DNA of 64,000 nt. It comes from CADBRN01 sp050944685 (lineage in GTDB: Bacteria > Bacillota > Clostridia > Lachnospirales > Lachnospiraceae). The DNA is taken from the NCBI GenBank assembly GCA_050944685.1, contig JBMNRP010000001.1, positions 62,001 to 126,000 on the forward strand, in the 5' to 3' direction. The translations under genes were made by a program, and so were the position numbers. Positions 16,022-24,690 of the stretch are shown piece after piece. The notes under the pieces were generated by a model that saw nothing but the letters and a program-made list of their open reading frames with translations, did no database searches and was not told where the DNA came from. Within the stretch, counting starts at the first letter, position 1. Each line of letters opens with the position of its first letter.

Positions 16022-18346
16022 ATGAACAATCGCATCCGAAACCGGATTGTCAGCTGCGCGATGGCCGCGGCAGTGGCTGTTTCGACATTCAGCGTACTGC
16101 CCCGGACCGTAAAAGCGCAGGACACCTCACCGCAGAGCTTTACGTTTGAGGTACTCTCTACTACCGATATGCATGGACGCGGGACGACAGACAATGTGTC
16201 CACGCAAAAAGAAGACGTCAACAGCATGGAGCGCGTGGCGTCTGTGGTTAAGGCTGAAAAAGCCACGTACGGCGACCATACGGTAATCGTCGACAACGGC
16301 GATCTCTACCAGGGAACTCTGGTCACCCAGTATCAGATGTCCAGCCGCCCGAACGAAGAAAATCCGATGACCACCGCACTGAAGACGATCGGTTACGATG
16401 CACTTGTCATGGGCAATCATGAATTCAACTACACCGCCGAGCAGCGGAACGCCCAGTTGAGCTTCCTGAAGGATGCCGGAATTCCCGCCCTCGGCGCCAA
16501 CATTGTCCTGAAAACCGCCGGAAAAAATTTTGACGGCGAGAACGTCGCCGCAGGCAGTCCGTACTACAAGCCCTACACCGTAAAGACCATTGACTTCGGC
16601 AGCGGGAAAAAAGTACGCGTGGCGGTCATCGGTCTCGGAAACGCAGCGAACGCGACCTGGGATCAGGCGGATCATTATCCGAACATGCAGTTTTCCAGCC
16701 TCGACAATCCGAATGGGATTCTGGAAAACGAAATTAACAAGTGGACGAGTTATATCAAGACCAACCATCTCGCCGACATCATCATCGTGAGCGCGCACTC
16801 CGGAAAAGGAACCGACGACGGAGTCGAATCCTCAAATTTTATGCTTGAGTCGCAGGTTCTCTCCGGAACGAAGAATTCACATAACACAGACCTTGTGATC
16901 TACGGACACGACCACCGGGAAAATAAGGAACAGGTCACAGACGCGGACGGAAAGAAGGTCTGGATCATGAACGGCGGCGGCAGCTCCGTGACGAAAAACG
17001 TCTTCACCGTGAACTTCAACAGCGACGGAACCATCAAAGACTACAGTGTGACCGATGCCGAAACTCTGGATCTGAAGAATTATACCTCTGACGCGGATCT
17101 CGGCGCCAGGACGCAGTCCTGGTACGATGAAACCTACCAATGGGCTTCCGGAACACTGGGAACCTTCTCCGGAGGATGGAATTCCATCAAGTCCGAGGTC
17201 CAGGGGAAAAACAATCCGGATCTGGTACTCTCCCAGACTCATCTGATGAATTTTATCAGCAAAGCCATGATCTGGTCCACCTGGCAGTCTTTCCAGTCTG
17301 ACGGAATTCAGGGGGCGACGGTCGCGTTTGCCTCCCCGGTATTCGGCCAGAATAATGATCAGCGCCGCACCATCGCCTATGTTCCTTCGGACGGGGACAA
17401 GATCAACACCTTAAATCTTTCCCTGCTCTACCGCTTCGGAAACAACCTCTCCTGCTGCGTTGAGATGACCGGAGACCAGATTTACCAGTGGATGAGTACG
17501 GTCGCTGACCGCTACACGATCGGCAGCGACGGAAATGCCGCGATCAAGAAAAGCGAATCCGTCTACGGAATCGATACCTTCTACGGCATCGACTATGTCT
17601 TTGATCTGACGAAGCCGGAAGGCCAGCGCGTCGTCAGGGCAGATTACAACGGAAAATCTCTGAAGGGATCCTCTGAAAAAATCCGTGTGGCTCTGAACAA
17701 CTACCGTCTCTCCGGAGGATACAAATTCGCGGAAGTCACGGGAATCAGCGAGGAAGACGCGGTCTGGACCGCCGACAAGTACCTCGGAGCGGACCGCAGC
17801 CCGATGCTTACCCAGATCGGTGAGTACGTCCGGGCGATGAAGACCGTCACCCCGAACGACAAGGTTTCTCACGGAAAAGACACCTCCTGGTCTCTGAAGG
17901 TAAAGGCTGACCCGGCTGTCCCTTCCGCCTCCGCAAACCCGATGTACCGTGTATATAACCCGAACAGCGGCGAGCACTTCTACACCGCATCCAAAAAGGA
18001 AAAAGACTATCTGGTATCCGTCGGCTGGAATGACGAGGGAACCGGGTGGTATGCTCCCCGGACCTCGAAGACCCCGGTCTACCGCCTCTACAATGCGGTC
18101 GCCGGAGAACATCACTATACAACCTCCGCAGCGGAAAAAGACTATCTGGTCAAAGCGGGATGGAACTATGAGAGCATCGGATGGTACAGCGATGACAGCA
18201 AGACCGTCCCGGTCTACCGCCAGTACAACCCGAACGCCTTCTCCTGCAACCACAACTTCACGACAAATGAAAAAGAGAAGAATGGGCTGATCCGCATCGG
18301 ATGGCGCGACGAGGGAATCGGCTGGTACGGAGTGAAAGCGGTCTGA
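16022..18346 (+). CDS. Secreted 5'-nucleotidase / cyclic-nucleotide phosphodiesterase with C-terminal DUF5648 repeats
   Basis: A 774-residue exported enzyme. A signal peptide (about 1-33, ending KAQD) is followed by a calcineurin-like phosphoesterase domain with STTDMHGRG (about 45), VDNGDLYQG, GNHEFNY (about 130) and YGHDH (about 295), then a 5'-nucleotidase C-terminal domain to about 610. The last 135 residues are three repeats of the form VYR.YN..(G)EHFYT...EKDYLV..GW..EG.GWY, the DUF5648 fold seen on secreted proteins. It likely releases phosphate and nucleosides from external nucleotides. There is no LPXTG anchor. The start at 16022 is set by AAAGGAGTGGAAATG and the signal peptide. A terminator follows. 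Confidence 0.9.
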   Translation: MNNRIRNRIVSCAMAAAVAVSTFSVLPRTVKAQDTSPQSFTFEVLSTTDMHGRGTTDNVSTQKEDVNSMERVASVVKAEKATYGDHTVIVDNGDLYQGTLVTQYQMSSRPNEENPMTTALKTIGYDALVMGNHEFNYTAEQRNAQLSFLKDAGIPALGANIVLKTAGKNFDGENVAAGSPYYKPYTVKTIDFGSGKKVRVAVIGLGNAANATWDQADHYPNMQFSSLDNPNGILENEINKWTSYIKTNHLADIIIVSAHSGKGTDDGVESSNFMLESQVLSGTKNSHNTDLVIYGHDHRENKEQVTDADGKKVWIMNGGGSSVTKNVFTVNFNSDGTIKDYSVTDAETLDLKNYTSDADLGARTQSWYDETYQWASGTLGTFSGGWNSIKSEVQGKNNPDLVLSQTHLMNFISKAMIWSTWQSFQSDGIQGATVAFASPVFGQNNDQRRTIAYVPSDGDKINTLNLSLLYRFGNNLSCCVEMTGDQIYQWMSTVADRYTIGSDGNAAIKKSESVYGIDTFYGIDYVFDLTKPEGQRVVRADYNGKSLKGSSEKIRVALNNYRLSGGYKFAEVTGISEEDAVWTADKYLGADRSPMLTQIGEYVRAMKTVTPNDKVSHGKDTSWSLKVKADPAVPSASANPMYRVYNPNSGEHFYTASKKEKDYLVSVGWNDEGTGWYAPRTSKTPVYRLYNAVAGEHHYTTSAAEKDYLVKAGWNYESIGWYSDDSKTVPVYRQYNPNAFSCNHNFTTNEKEKNGLIRIGWRDEGIGWYGVKAV

Positions 18347-18389
18347 AAAACTCCTGCCCTCGATCAGCAAGATCCGCTCTGAAAACAAA

Positions 18390-18441
18390 CATCCCCGTTT
18401 TTCCGAGAGAATTCCTCCCCGGAAAAACGGGGATGTTTTTT
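18390..18441 (+). terminator. Intrinsic terminator of the nucleotidase gene
   Basis: Perfect 15-base arms (18390-18404 and 18421-18435) with a T-run behind (18436-18441). An A-rich stretch on the far side could let it act weakly in both directions. Confidence 0.9.
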
Positions 18442-18577
18442 CTGTCCGCATGGTGATATGCTGATACCGTATTCCATCCGGAAGAGAGACCGCATACGTT
18501 TTGGGAAGGACGAGACGCATGGAAGGCTTCGGAGCCGGAAAAAGCAGGATCCTGACAAAATGCGAGGAGAAAAAATC

Positions 18578-19807
18578 ATGATAAAAAACAGAGATCTGAC
18601 AGACCGCTTTATCCGCTATGCAAAGATTGACACGCAGTCAGACGAGGACGCCGCAGAACAGCCGACAACGGCAAAACAGAAAAATCTGGCGGAACTTCTT
18701 GTCCGGGAGCTGGAAGAGCTCGGAGCTGAAGTGGATTACGACGAGGAGCACTGCTACGTCTACGCCGGAATTCCTGCCGCCGGGACGAAATTCCGGGACA
18801 GGAAAGCGCTCGGGCTGATCAGCCACATGGACACCTCGCCCGCCGTCTCCGGGGCAGATGTGAAACCGAGAATCATTGAAAATTACCGGGGAGAGGACCC
18901 GATCCTGAAGACGGAGGAATTTCCGGAGCTGAAAAATCACATCGGAGAGGACCTGATCGCAACAGACGGCACGACCCTCCTCGGGGCAGACGACAAGGCC
19001 GGCGTCTCGGAAATCATGAACCTGGTGCAGTATTTTCACGATCATCCGGAGGAGGAACACTGCGAAATCCGGATTGCCTTCACGCCGGACGAAGAGACGG
19101 GGAGAGGAACGGAACATTTCGACGCCGCCCGCTTCAGGGCAAAGGAAGGCTACACCGTAGACGGCGGAAAATTCGGCGTTCTGGAATATGAATGCTTTAA
19201 CGCTGCCGGTGCAAAGGTCCGTTTCTCAGGAAAGAATGTACACACCGGGGACGCAAAGAACACGATGATAAATGCCTGTCTTCTGGCCATGGAGTTTGAA
19301 TCCATGCTGCCTCCCGCCGAACGCCCCGAACACACGGAGGGTTACGAAGGATTCTATCATCTGGACCGGATGTCGGGAAACGTCGAAAAGGCGGTTCTCC
19401 AGTACATCATCCGCGACCACGACCGCTCTGCGTTCGAGTCCCGGAAACAGACGTTCCGCGACATTGCGGACTACATGAACCGAAAATACGCCGCAGCAGG
19501 CAGCGGTTCGGGAGAAGCCGTCACCCTCGAAATGCACGACCAGTACTTCAACATGGCGGAAATCATCCGCTGCCACATGGATCTCGTATCAAACGTCGAA
19601 CGTGTTCTTCGGGATATGGGCGAGGAAGCCGTCATCCGCCCGATCCGCGGAGGAACCGACGGCTCTGTCCTCAGCTTCCGCGGAATCCCCTGCCCGAACC
19701 TCTGCACCGGCGGCTACAATTACCACAGCCGTTTCGAATACGCCAGCATCCAGGAAATGGAAAAGACCGCGGAGCTGCTGATCCGGCTTGTGAAAATGGA
19801 AGAATAG
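18578..19807 (+). CDS. pepT: Peptidase T (tripeptide aminopeptidase, M20)
   Basis: A 409-residue cytosolic zinc peptidase that removes the N-terminal residue from tripeptides. Metal-site segments are GLISHMDTSPAVSG, LLGADDKAG and the catalytic PDEETGRG; the dimerisation domain lies in the middle. Full family length. The ATG at 18578 is chosen for GAGGAGAAAAAATCATG; an upstream in-frame start would add 40 basic residues overlapping the preceding terminator region. It appears monocistronic. Confidence 0.95.
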   Translation: MIKNRDLTDRFIRYAKIDTQSDEDAAEQPTTAKQKNLAELLVRELEELGAEVDYDEEHCYVYAGIPAAGTKFRDRKALGLISHMDTSPAVSGADVKPRIIENYRGEDPILKTEEFPELKNHIGEDLIATDGTTLLGADDKAGVSEIMNLVQYFHDHPEEEHCEIRIAFTPDEETGRGTEHFDAARFRAKEGYTVDGGKFGVLEYECFNAAGAKVRFSGKNVHTGDAKNTMINACLLAMEFESMLPPAERPEHTEGYEGFYHLDRMSGNVEKAVLQYIIRDHDRSAFESRKQTFRDIADYMNRKYAAAGSGSGEAVTLEMHDQYFNMAEIIRCHMDLVSNVERVLRDMGEEAVIRPIRGGTDGSVLSFRGIPCPNLCTGGYNYHSRFEYASIQEMEKTAELLIRLVKMEE

Positions 19808-20510
19808 CCGGCCGATATGAAAAGCCGCTCAAGCGTGATCAAACAGAATATTCCGAATCCATCTGTAAACAGGGGAAAAAAGAGCCGGCCCGCCGCCATA
19901 TGCGGTGAGTCAGCTCTTTTCGTTCCTCGAGATTCTTTCGGAGGAAACCTCCGAAGGAATCTCCTGGTCAGGGGATTTCTGCCGTATGGCCGGCAGAGGA
20001 AAATTGGTGGGGGTGTTCCTCTGTTATGCCGTCTTCCAGCCATCCGGCAGGCATATTCGATATGATCAAGGGAAAAAATGAACGCTGTGATGCGCGCAGA
20101 ATCTCCCTTCTGTTTGAAAAAAAATTACAGGTCAAAAAATGTTCTTTCCAATTTCCGGAAACTCAGAATAACCGGCTGAGCCACATGACCTCCGGAAAGG
20201 GCAACCGTTGTTATTCTATTGATCTGTTGTAACTCGGGATATAGAAAAAGACGAGCTTTTTCAATTTTTAGTCCCCCGAAAATGCTCTTTTGAACCGGTT
20301 TCCGTCGGAAAGCGGCAGTCACCGGAAATATGAATGAAAAAAATCAACTTCTATGTCCAATTTAACGCAAAAGTGTAAAAAAATCAACTACAAATATATA
20401 ACTTTGTAAATCCGGGACGAAAAAACGGGACCCCGGTTTCCCTCCCATTCATGGCCAGTCCGACCGGGAAGGAATCCGGAATCCCGTTTCCTTGTGTAAT
20501 ATTTATTTTT
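19808..20510. other. Intergenic stretch without a supported gene
   Basis: About 700 bases between pepT and the DUF4250 gene. Near 19878-19922 an AAGAGC...GCTCTT stem encloses further pairing and has T/A-runs on both sides, so it may be a weak two-way terminator; a short perfect hairpin follows (CGGAGG/CCTCCG, near 19938-19952). The remainder becomes AT-rich; on the minus strand AGTTGATTTTTTT occurs twice, about 40 bases apart (20340-20395). Short open frames of 60-70 codons here lack ribosome sites and family features. Confidence 0.4.
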
Positions 20511-20681
20511 TCAGATAAACTGATTTGTCTTTCTGTCGTAGCGATAATCGATCTTTTCCAGCTTCTTCTCGATGGAATCCTCCGACACACTGAAGCTTCT
20601 GCAAAACTCCTCGAGGCTCGGATAGGTGTCGCGAAGCTGCTGGTTTACATAGCCGAGCAAAATAACCGGATCCTTTGGCAT
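20511..20681 (-). CDS. DUF4250 domain protein (56 residues)
   Basis: A very small protein, MPKDPVILLGYVNQQLRDTY at its N-terminus and ending RYDRKTNQFI, which matches the DUF4250 pattern (PKDPxxLLSxVNxxLRDxYxxLxxLC ... KLxxIxYxYDxxxNQF). The central SLEEFCRSFSVSEDSIEKKL segment looks like a helix-turn-helix. Function is unknown. The start is clear (GGGAGGTTTGAATATG), and a promoter lies just upstream. It sits between clpB and pepT and is transcribed in the clpB direction but from its own promoter. Confidence 0.85.
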   Translation of the reverse strand: MPKDPVILLGYVNQQLRDTYPSLEEFCRSFSVSEDSIEKKLEKIDYRYDRKTNQFI

Positions 20682-20710
20682 ATTCAAACCTCCCTGCCTT
20701 TTTTATCCTT

Positions 20711-20738
20711 ATTATAGCCCGCGCTCCCGTTTCATCAA
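20711..20738 (-). promoter_or_regulatory. Promoter of the DUF4250 gene
   Basis: Minus strand TTGATG (20733-20738), 16-base spacer, TATAAT (20711-20716). Confidence 0.6.
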
Positions 20739-20790
20739 TACAATTTTCTGTACAAATGAAGAACATGATGCGCGCCGGATGCCCTTACTC

Positions 20791-23418
20791 TCAGGATTCC
20801 GCTCCGCTCTCTCCCTCGACTTCCGCCTTCGGCTTGATGACCGCCGCCAGGTTTCCGTTCTCGAGATCGATAAGAATCGTATCGCCCTCGCTGACATCTC
20901 CCTTCAGAATCAATTTCGCGGAGAGAGTCTCCACATTCTTCTGAATATAGCGCTTTAAGGGACGGGCACCGTAGACGGGATCGTACCCGTTGTCGACGAT
21001 ATACTGCTTCGCCGGTGCGCTGATCTCGATCGTCAGCTGCTGATTTTCCAGACGGCGGTTCAGGTCCTTCACCTGGAGATCGACGATCGATCCGATGTCA
21101 TCCTTCGTCAGAGGCTTGAACATGATGATCTCGTCGAGACGGTTCAGAAACTCGGGACGGAAGTGGGCGCGCAGCTCCTGCCGGACTTCTTCCTGCGCAC
21201 TGGCGCTGATGGTCCCGTCGCTCTGGATTCCCTCGAGCAGATACTGCGAGCCGATGTTCGAGGTCATGATCAGAATCGTGTTCTTGAAATCGACCGTCCG
21301 CCCCTGGGAGTCGGTGATGCGCCCGTCGTCGAGCACCTGCAGCAGGACGTTGAACACGTCCGGATGCGCTTTCTCGATCTCATCGAAGAGAACCACCGAG
21401 TACGGTTTTCTGCGCACTGCCTCTGTCAGCTGTCCGCCTTCCTCGTAGCCCACATATCCCGGCGGCGCTCCGATCAGGCGGGACACGGAGAACTTCTCCA
21501 TGTACTCACTCATATCGATACGGACCATATTATTTTCATCGTCAAACATGCGCTCCGCCAGTGCCTTCGCCAGCTCGGTCTTGCCGACGCCGGTGGGACC
21601 CAGGAACAGGAAAGAGCCGATCGGCTTCGTCGGATCCTTGATCCCTGCCTTCGAGCGGATAATGGCGTTTGTCACGCGGGTGACCGCGTCATCCTGACCG
21701 ACGACTCTCTTGTGCAGATCCGTCTCCAGCCCGAGGATTTTCGCCCGCTCGCCCTCGGTCAGCTTCGCCACCGGAATCCCGGTCCAGCGGGACACGACGC
21801 GGGAAATCTCATCCTCGGTCACACTCTCGTGCACCATGGACAGATCCTTGTTTTTCAGCTTCGCCTCCTCCGCCTCCAGCGTGGCCTTCAGCTTCGGCAG
21901 CTCGTTGTACTGCATCTCTCCGATCTTATTGTAATCGCGGTCCGGCTTTGCCATCTCGATCTCGATCTGCTTGTTGAGGGCATCGATCTGCTCGCGCAGC
22001 CTGGAAACATTGTCGACCGCACTCTTTTCATTTTCCCACTGGGCCTTCTGCGTATTGAACCGATCGCGCAGCTCGGCAATCTCTTTCTGAAGGTTGGAAA
22101 GACGCTCCTTGCTCAGATTGTCCGTCTCCTTCTTCAGAGCTGTCTCCTCGATCTCCATTTGCATGATCTTGCGGTTCATCTCGTCGAGTTCGACCGGCAT
22201 GGTGTCCATCTCGGTCTTGATCTGGGCGCACGCCTCGTCGACCAGGTCAATCGCCTTGTCCGGAAGGAAACGGTCGGTAATGTACCGGTCTGACAGAACC
22301 GCCGCGGAGACCAGTGCTCCGTCGGTAATCTTTACCTTGTGATAGACCTCGTACCTCTCCTTCAGACCGCGGAGGATGGAAATCGTGTCGTCCACCGTGG
22401 GCTCATCGACCATGACATGCTGGAAACGACGCTCCAGCGCCTTGTCTTTCTCAATGTATTCGCGGTACTCGTCAAGCGTGGTGGCGCCGATGCAGTGCAG
22501 CTCGCCGCGAGCCAGCATGGGCTTGAGCATATTGCCGGCATCCATCGCACCTTCGGTTTTTCCGGCCCCCACGATCAGATGCAGTTCATCGATGAAGAGG
22601 ATGATCTTGCCCTCGCTTTTTCTGACCTCCTCAAGGACCGCCTTCAGTCTTTCCTCAAACTCGCCGCGGTATTTCGCGCCGGCGACCAGAGCGCCCATAT
22701 CCAGCGAAAAAATCGTCTTATCCTTCAGGGAATCCGGGACGTCGCCCCTGGCGATCCTCTGTGCAAGTCCCTCGACAACGGCCGTCTTGCCGACACCGGG
22801 TTCTCCGATCAGCACCGGGTTGTTCTTCGTCTTCCGGGACAGGATACGGATCACGTTCCGGATCTCGCTGTCACGGCCGATCACCGGATCCATCTTCTGG
22901 CTCTTTGCCTTGTCCACCAGGTCCTCGCCGTATTTGTTGAGCGTGTCGTAGGTGGCCTCCGGATTGTCCGTGGTGACCTTCTGGTTGCCGCGGACCGTGC
23001 TGAGCGCCTGCAGGAAGCGCTCCCTCGTGATCCCGTATTCATTGAAAATCTTCTTCATGGACGGGCTCGGATAACGCAGCATGGCGAGGAAAAGATGTTC
23101 GACAGAGACGTACTCGTCCCCCATCGCCTTCGCCTCATCCTCCGCACAGGTCAGAACCTTGTTCAGATACTGCCCCACGTAGGGAGTGCCTCCCTGAACC
23201 TTCACCTTCTTGTTCAGTTCGTTCTCCAGCCGTTCCGCGAAATGCTCCTTGTCAATGCCCATCCGCTCAATCATCTTCAGAATCAGGCTGTCCTCCTGCT
23301 TCAGAAGGACGTAGAGAAGATGCTCCTCCTCGATCTCCTGATTTCCGAAATCGTATGCCGTCTTCTCCAGGTTCTGTACCGCCTGAAGTGACTTCTGCGT
23401 GAATTTGCTGATATTCAT
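20791..23418 (-). CDS. clpB: ATP-dependent disaggregase ClpB
   Basis: An 875-residue Hsp100 that pulls proteins out of aggregates with DnaK. Seen: N-terminal Clp repeats (1-145), AAA+ domain 1 (Walker A GEPGVGKTAVVEG near 205), the long coiled-coil middle domain (about 405-525) that separates ClpB from ClpC/ClpA, and AAA+ domain 2 (GPTGVGKTELAK near 610; LFDEIEKAH). AAAGGAGG precedes the ATG. A CIRCE operator and strong promoter lie about 150 bases upstream, pointing to HrcA control. Confidence 0.98.
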   Translation of the reverse strand: MNISKFTQKSLQAVQNLEKTAYDFGNQEIEEEHLLYVLLKQEDSLILKMIERMGIDKEHFAERLENELNKKVKVQGGTPYVGQYLNKVLTCAEDEAKAMGDEYVSVEHLFLAMLRYPSPSMKKIFNEYGITRERFLQALSTVRGNQKVTTDNPEATYDTLNKYGEDLVDKAKSQKMDPVIGRDSEIRNVIRILSRKTKNNPVLIGEPGVGKTAVVEGLAQRIARGDVPDSLKDKTIFSLDMGALVAGAKYRGEFEERLKAVLEEVRKSEGKIILFIDELHLIVGAGKTEGAMDAGNMLKPMLARGELHCIGATTLDEYREYIEKDKALERRFQHVMVDEPTVDDTISILRGLKERYEVYHKVKITDGALVSAAVLSDRYITDRFLPDKAIDLVDEACAQIKTEMDTMPVELDEMNRKIMQMEIEETALKKETDNLSKERLSNLQKEIAELRDRFNTQKAQWENEKSAVDNVSRLREQIDALNKQIEIEMAKPDRDYNKIGEMQYNELPKLKATLEAEEAKLKNKDLSMVHESVTEDEISRVVSRWTGIPVAKLTEGERAKILGLETDLHKRVVGQDDAVTRVTNAIIRSKAGIKDPTKPIGSFLFLGPTGVGKTELAKALAERMFDDENNMVRIDMSEYMEKFSVSRLIGAPPGYVGYEEGGQLTEAVRRKPYSVVLFDEIEKAHPDVFNVLLQVLDDGRITDSQGRTVDFKNTILIMTSNIGSQYLLEGIQSDGTISASAQEEVRQELRAHFRPEFLNRLDEIIMFKPLTKDDIGSIVDLQVKDLNRRLENQQLTIEISAPAKQYIVDNGYDPVYGARPLKRYIQKNVETLSAKLILKGDVSEGDTILIDLENGNLAAVIKPKAEVEGESGAES

Positions 23419-23553
23419 ATAGCCACACCTCCTTTATGCGACTGATATATCGGGGTTAACCGATTCATATCCGGATCTTTTTCCTTACAGAAAAGAGGCC
23501 GCCGAAAAAGCTTCAACGGCAGTCTCTTGTAAAGGTTCCTCATTTCGAGAACT

Positions 23554-23582
23554 AATATAACATGGATTGTTAGCACTGTCAA
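23554..23582 (-). promoter_or_regulatory. clpB: Promoter of clpB
   Basis: Minus strand TTGACA (23577-23582), 17-base spacer, TATATT (23554-23559). The -35 lies inside the CIRCE element, so a bound repressor would block it. Confidence 0.75.
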
Positions 23583-23596
23583 TAGGTGAGTGCTAA
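23570..23596. promoter_or_regulatory. CIRCE operator (HrcA site) of clpB
   Basis: TTAGCACTG-N9-GAGTGCTAA, one base off the CIRCE consensus TTAGCACTC-N9-GAGTGCTAA. It overlaps the clpB -35. HrcA binding is known for this motif; hrcA itself is not in the window. Confidence 0.9.
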
Positions 23597-23630
23597 TTTT
23601 CCATTTCTTTTCTGTTTTCTTTGAAAATTT

Positions 23631-23654
23631 GCTCCATGGTCCCTGACCATGAGC
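23631..23654 (-). terminator. Hairpin after the ACT-domain gene
   Basis: GCTC-ATGGTC pairs with GACCAT-GAGC around a 3-base loop with one bulged base, 40 bases after the ACT gene stop on the minus strand. It is followed by AAATTTTC rather than a clean T-run, so it is a weak terminator candidate insulating clpB. Confidence 0.4.
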
Positions 23655-23694
23655 CGGAAAAAAATCCTCCCTCCCGCAGAAAGCCTTCTGGACC

Positions 23695-24099
23695 TCACAG
23701 TGTTTTATAGCCCAGAGATCCCAGGCTGTCTTCGACATCCTCCCAATCCGTGACGTGAAGGATCGCGACCGGATCGGTCGAGCTTCGGATGTAACAGACG
23801 TAGAGATAATCAATATTGACGCGGATATCATGGACCGTTTTCAGAAGACTCGAGAGACTCCCGACACTTTCTGAAATACAGACGCCGAGGACCAGATTGA
23901 TCTTGCACATATAGCCGGCATCCGTGAGAATCTGCGCGGCCTTCTCCGGGTCCGAGCAGATCATGCGGATGATTCCGTACTCCGCGCTGTCATTGGTGAC
24001 GACGTTGTAGAAATCAATTCCCGCATCCGAAACAAGTGATGTGAGTTTTTCCATCGTGCCTATTTTATTTTCTGCGAATACCGATATCTGCTTTAACAT
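23695..24099 (-). CDS. Tandem ACT-domain protein
   Basis: A 134-residue protein made of two ACT-like beta-alpha-beta-beta-alpha-beta modules (about 1-66, beginning KQISVFAENKIGTMEKLTSL; and 67-134, beginning INLVLGVCISESVGSLSSLL). Such free-standing double-ACT proteins bind amino acids or other small ligands and are often regulatory. It has no catalytic domain. It is the last gene of the pur-cluster transcript, 73 bases after the kinase-like gene. The exact ligand is unknown. Confidence 0.82.
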   Translation of the reverse strand: MLKQISVFAENKIGTMEKLTSLVSDAGIDFYNVVTNDSAEYGIIRMICSDPEKAAQILTDAGYMCKINLVLGVCISESVGSLSSLLKTVHDIRVNIDYLYVCYIRSSTDPVAILHVTDWEDVEDSLGSLGYKTL

Positions 24100-24171
24100 A
24101 TTTTCTGCCCCTTCTGCTGTTTCGTTCCGCCGTTTCCCGGCATGACCCGTCTCCTCTTCCGGATCCGGTTC

Positions 24172-24660
24172 TTAAATAATGTTGTTTTTCCGGAGATATT
24201 CGACAATGATATCCGCACATTTCTCAATTCCGACCCTGCTGGAATCGAGAATCAGATCGTAGTTGTCGAAATCGCCCCAGTATTTCCCGGTATTTTTCTC
24301 ATAGTATTCCCCGCGCTCGCGGTCCACGGCCTTCACCTTTTTTTCCGCCTCCTCCAGAGAGAGATTCTCCTTTTCGGCGATCCTTTTGATACGGTCTTTC
24401 CGGTCCGCGAAAATATAGATGTTGAGAACATTCGGCTGATCCTTCAGCACTTCGGAAGCGCCGCGGCCGACAATGATGCACGGCTCCTTCGCAAGCTCTT
24501 TGATCAGGGCGTTCTGCTCATCCATATCGTCCTGGTCTTGAACATTACGGCAGATGTAATCCTTTCCGTAAACAGGAATATGAAACATCGAGGCGAGCTT
24601 GTTGACAATGACGCTCGTCCCTGATCCGTACCTTCTGCTCACTGTGATAACCGTATTCAT
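24172..24660 (-). CDS. Cytidylate-kinase-like P-loop protein
   Basis: A 162-residue P-loop protein of the cytidylate kinase-like family. The nucleotide-binding loop is degenerate for a Walker A (SRRYGSGTSVIVNKLA near residue 8), followed by YGKDYIC, IIVGRGA and the lid region DRKDRIKRI. It differs from true Cmk in length and loop sequence, so its substrate is uncertain. The ATG at 24660 is chosen (AGGAGG 9 bases upstream) over a TTG three codons earlier. It lies 30 bases after purD. Confidence 0.82.
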   Translation of the reverse strand: MNTVITVSRRYGSGTSVIVNKLASMFHIPVYGKDYICRNVQDQDDMDEQNALIKELAKEPCIIVGRGASEVLKDQPNVLNIYIFADRKDRIKRIAEKENLSLEEAEKKVKAVDRERGEYYEKNTGKYWGDFDNYDLILDSSRVGIEKCADIIVEYLRKNNII

Positions 24661-24690
24661 CTTCCTCAACCTCCTGCTGCAGTGAATCTG

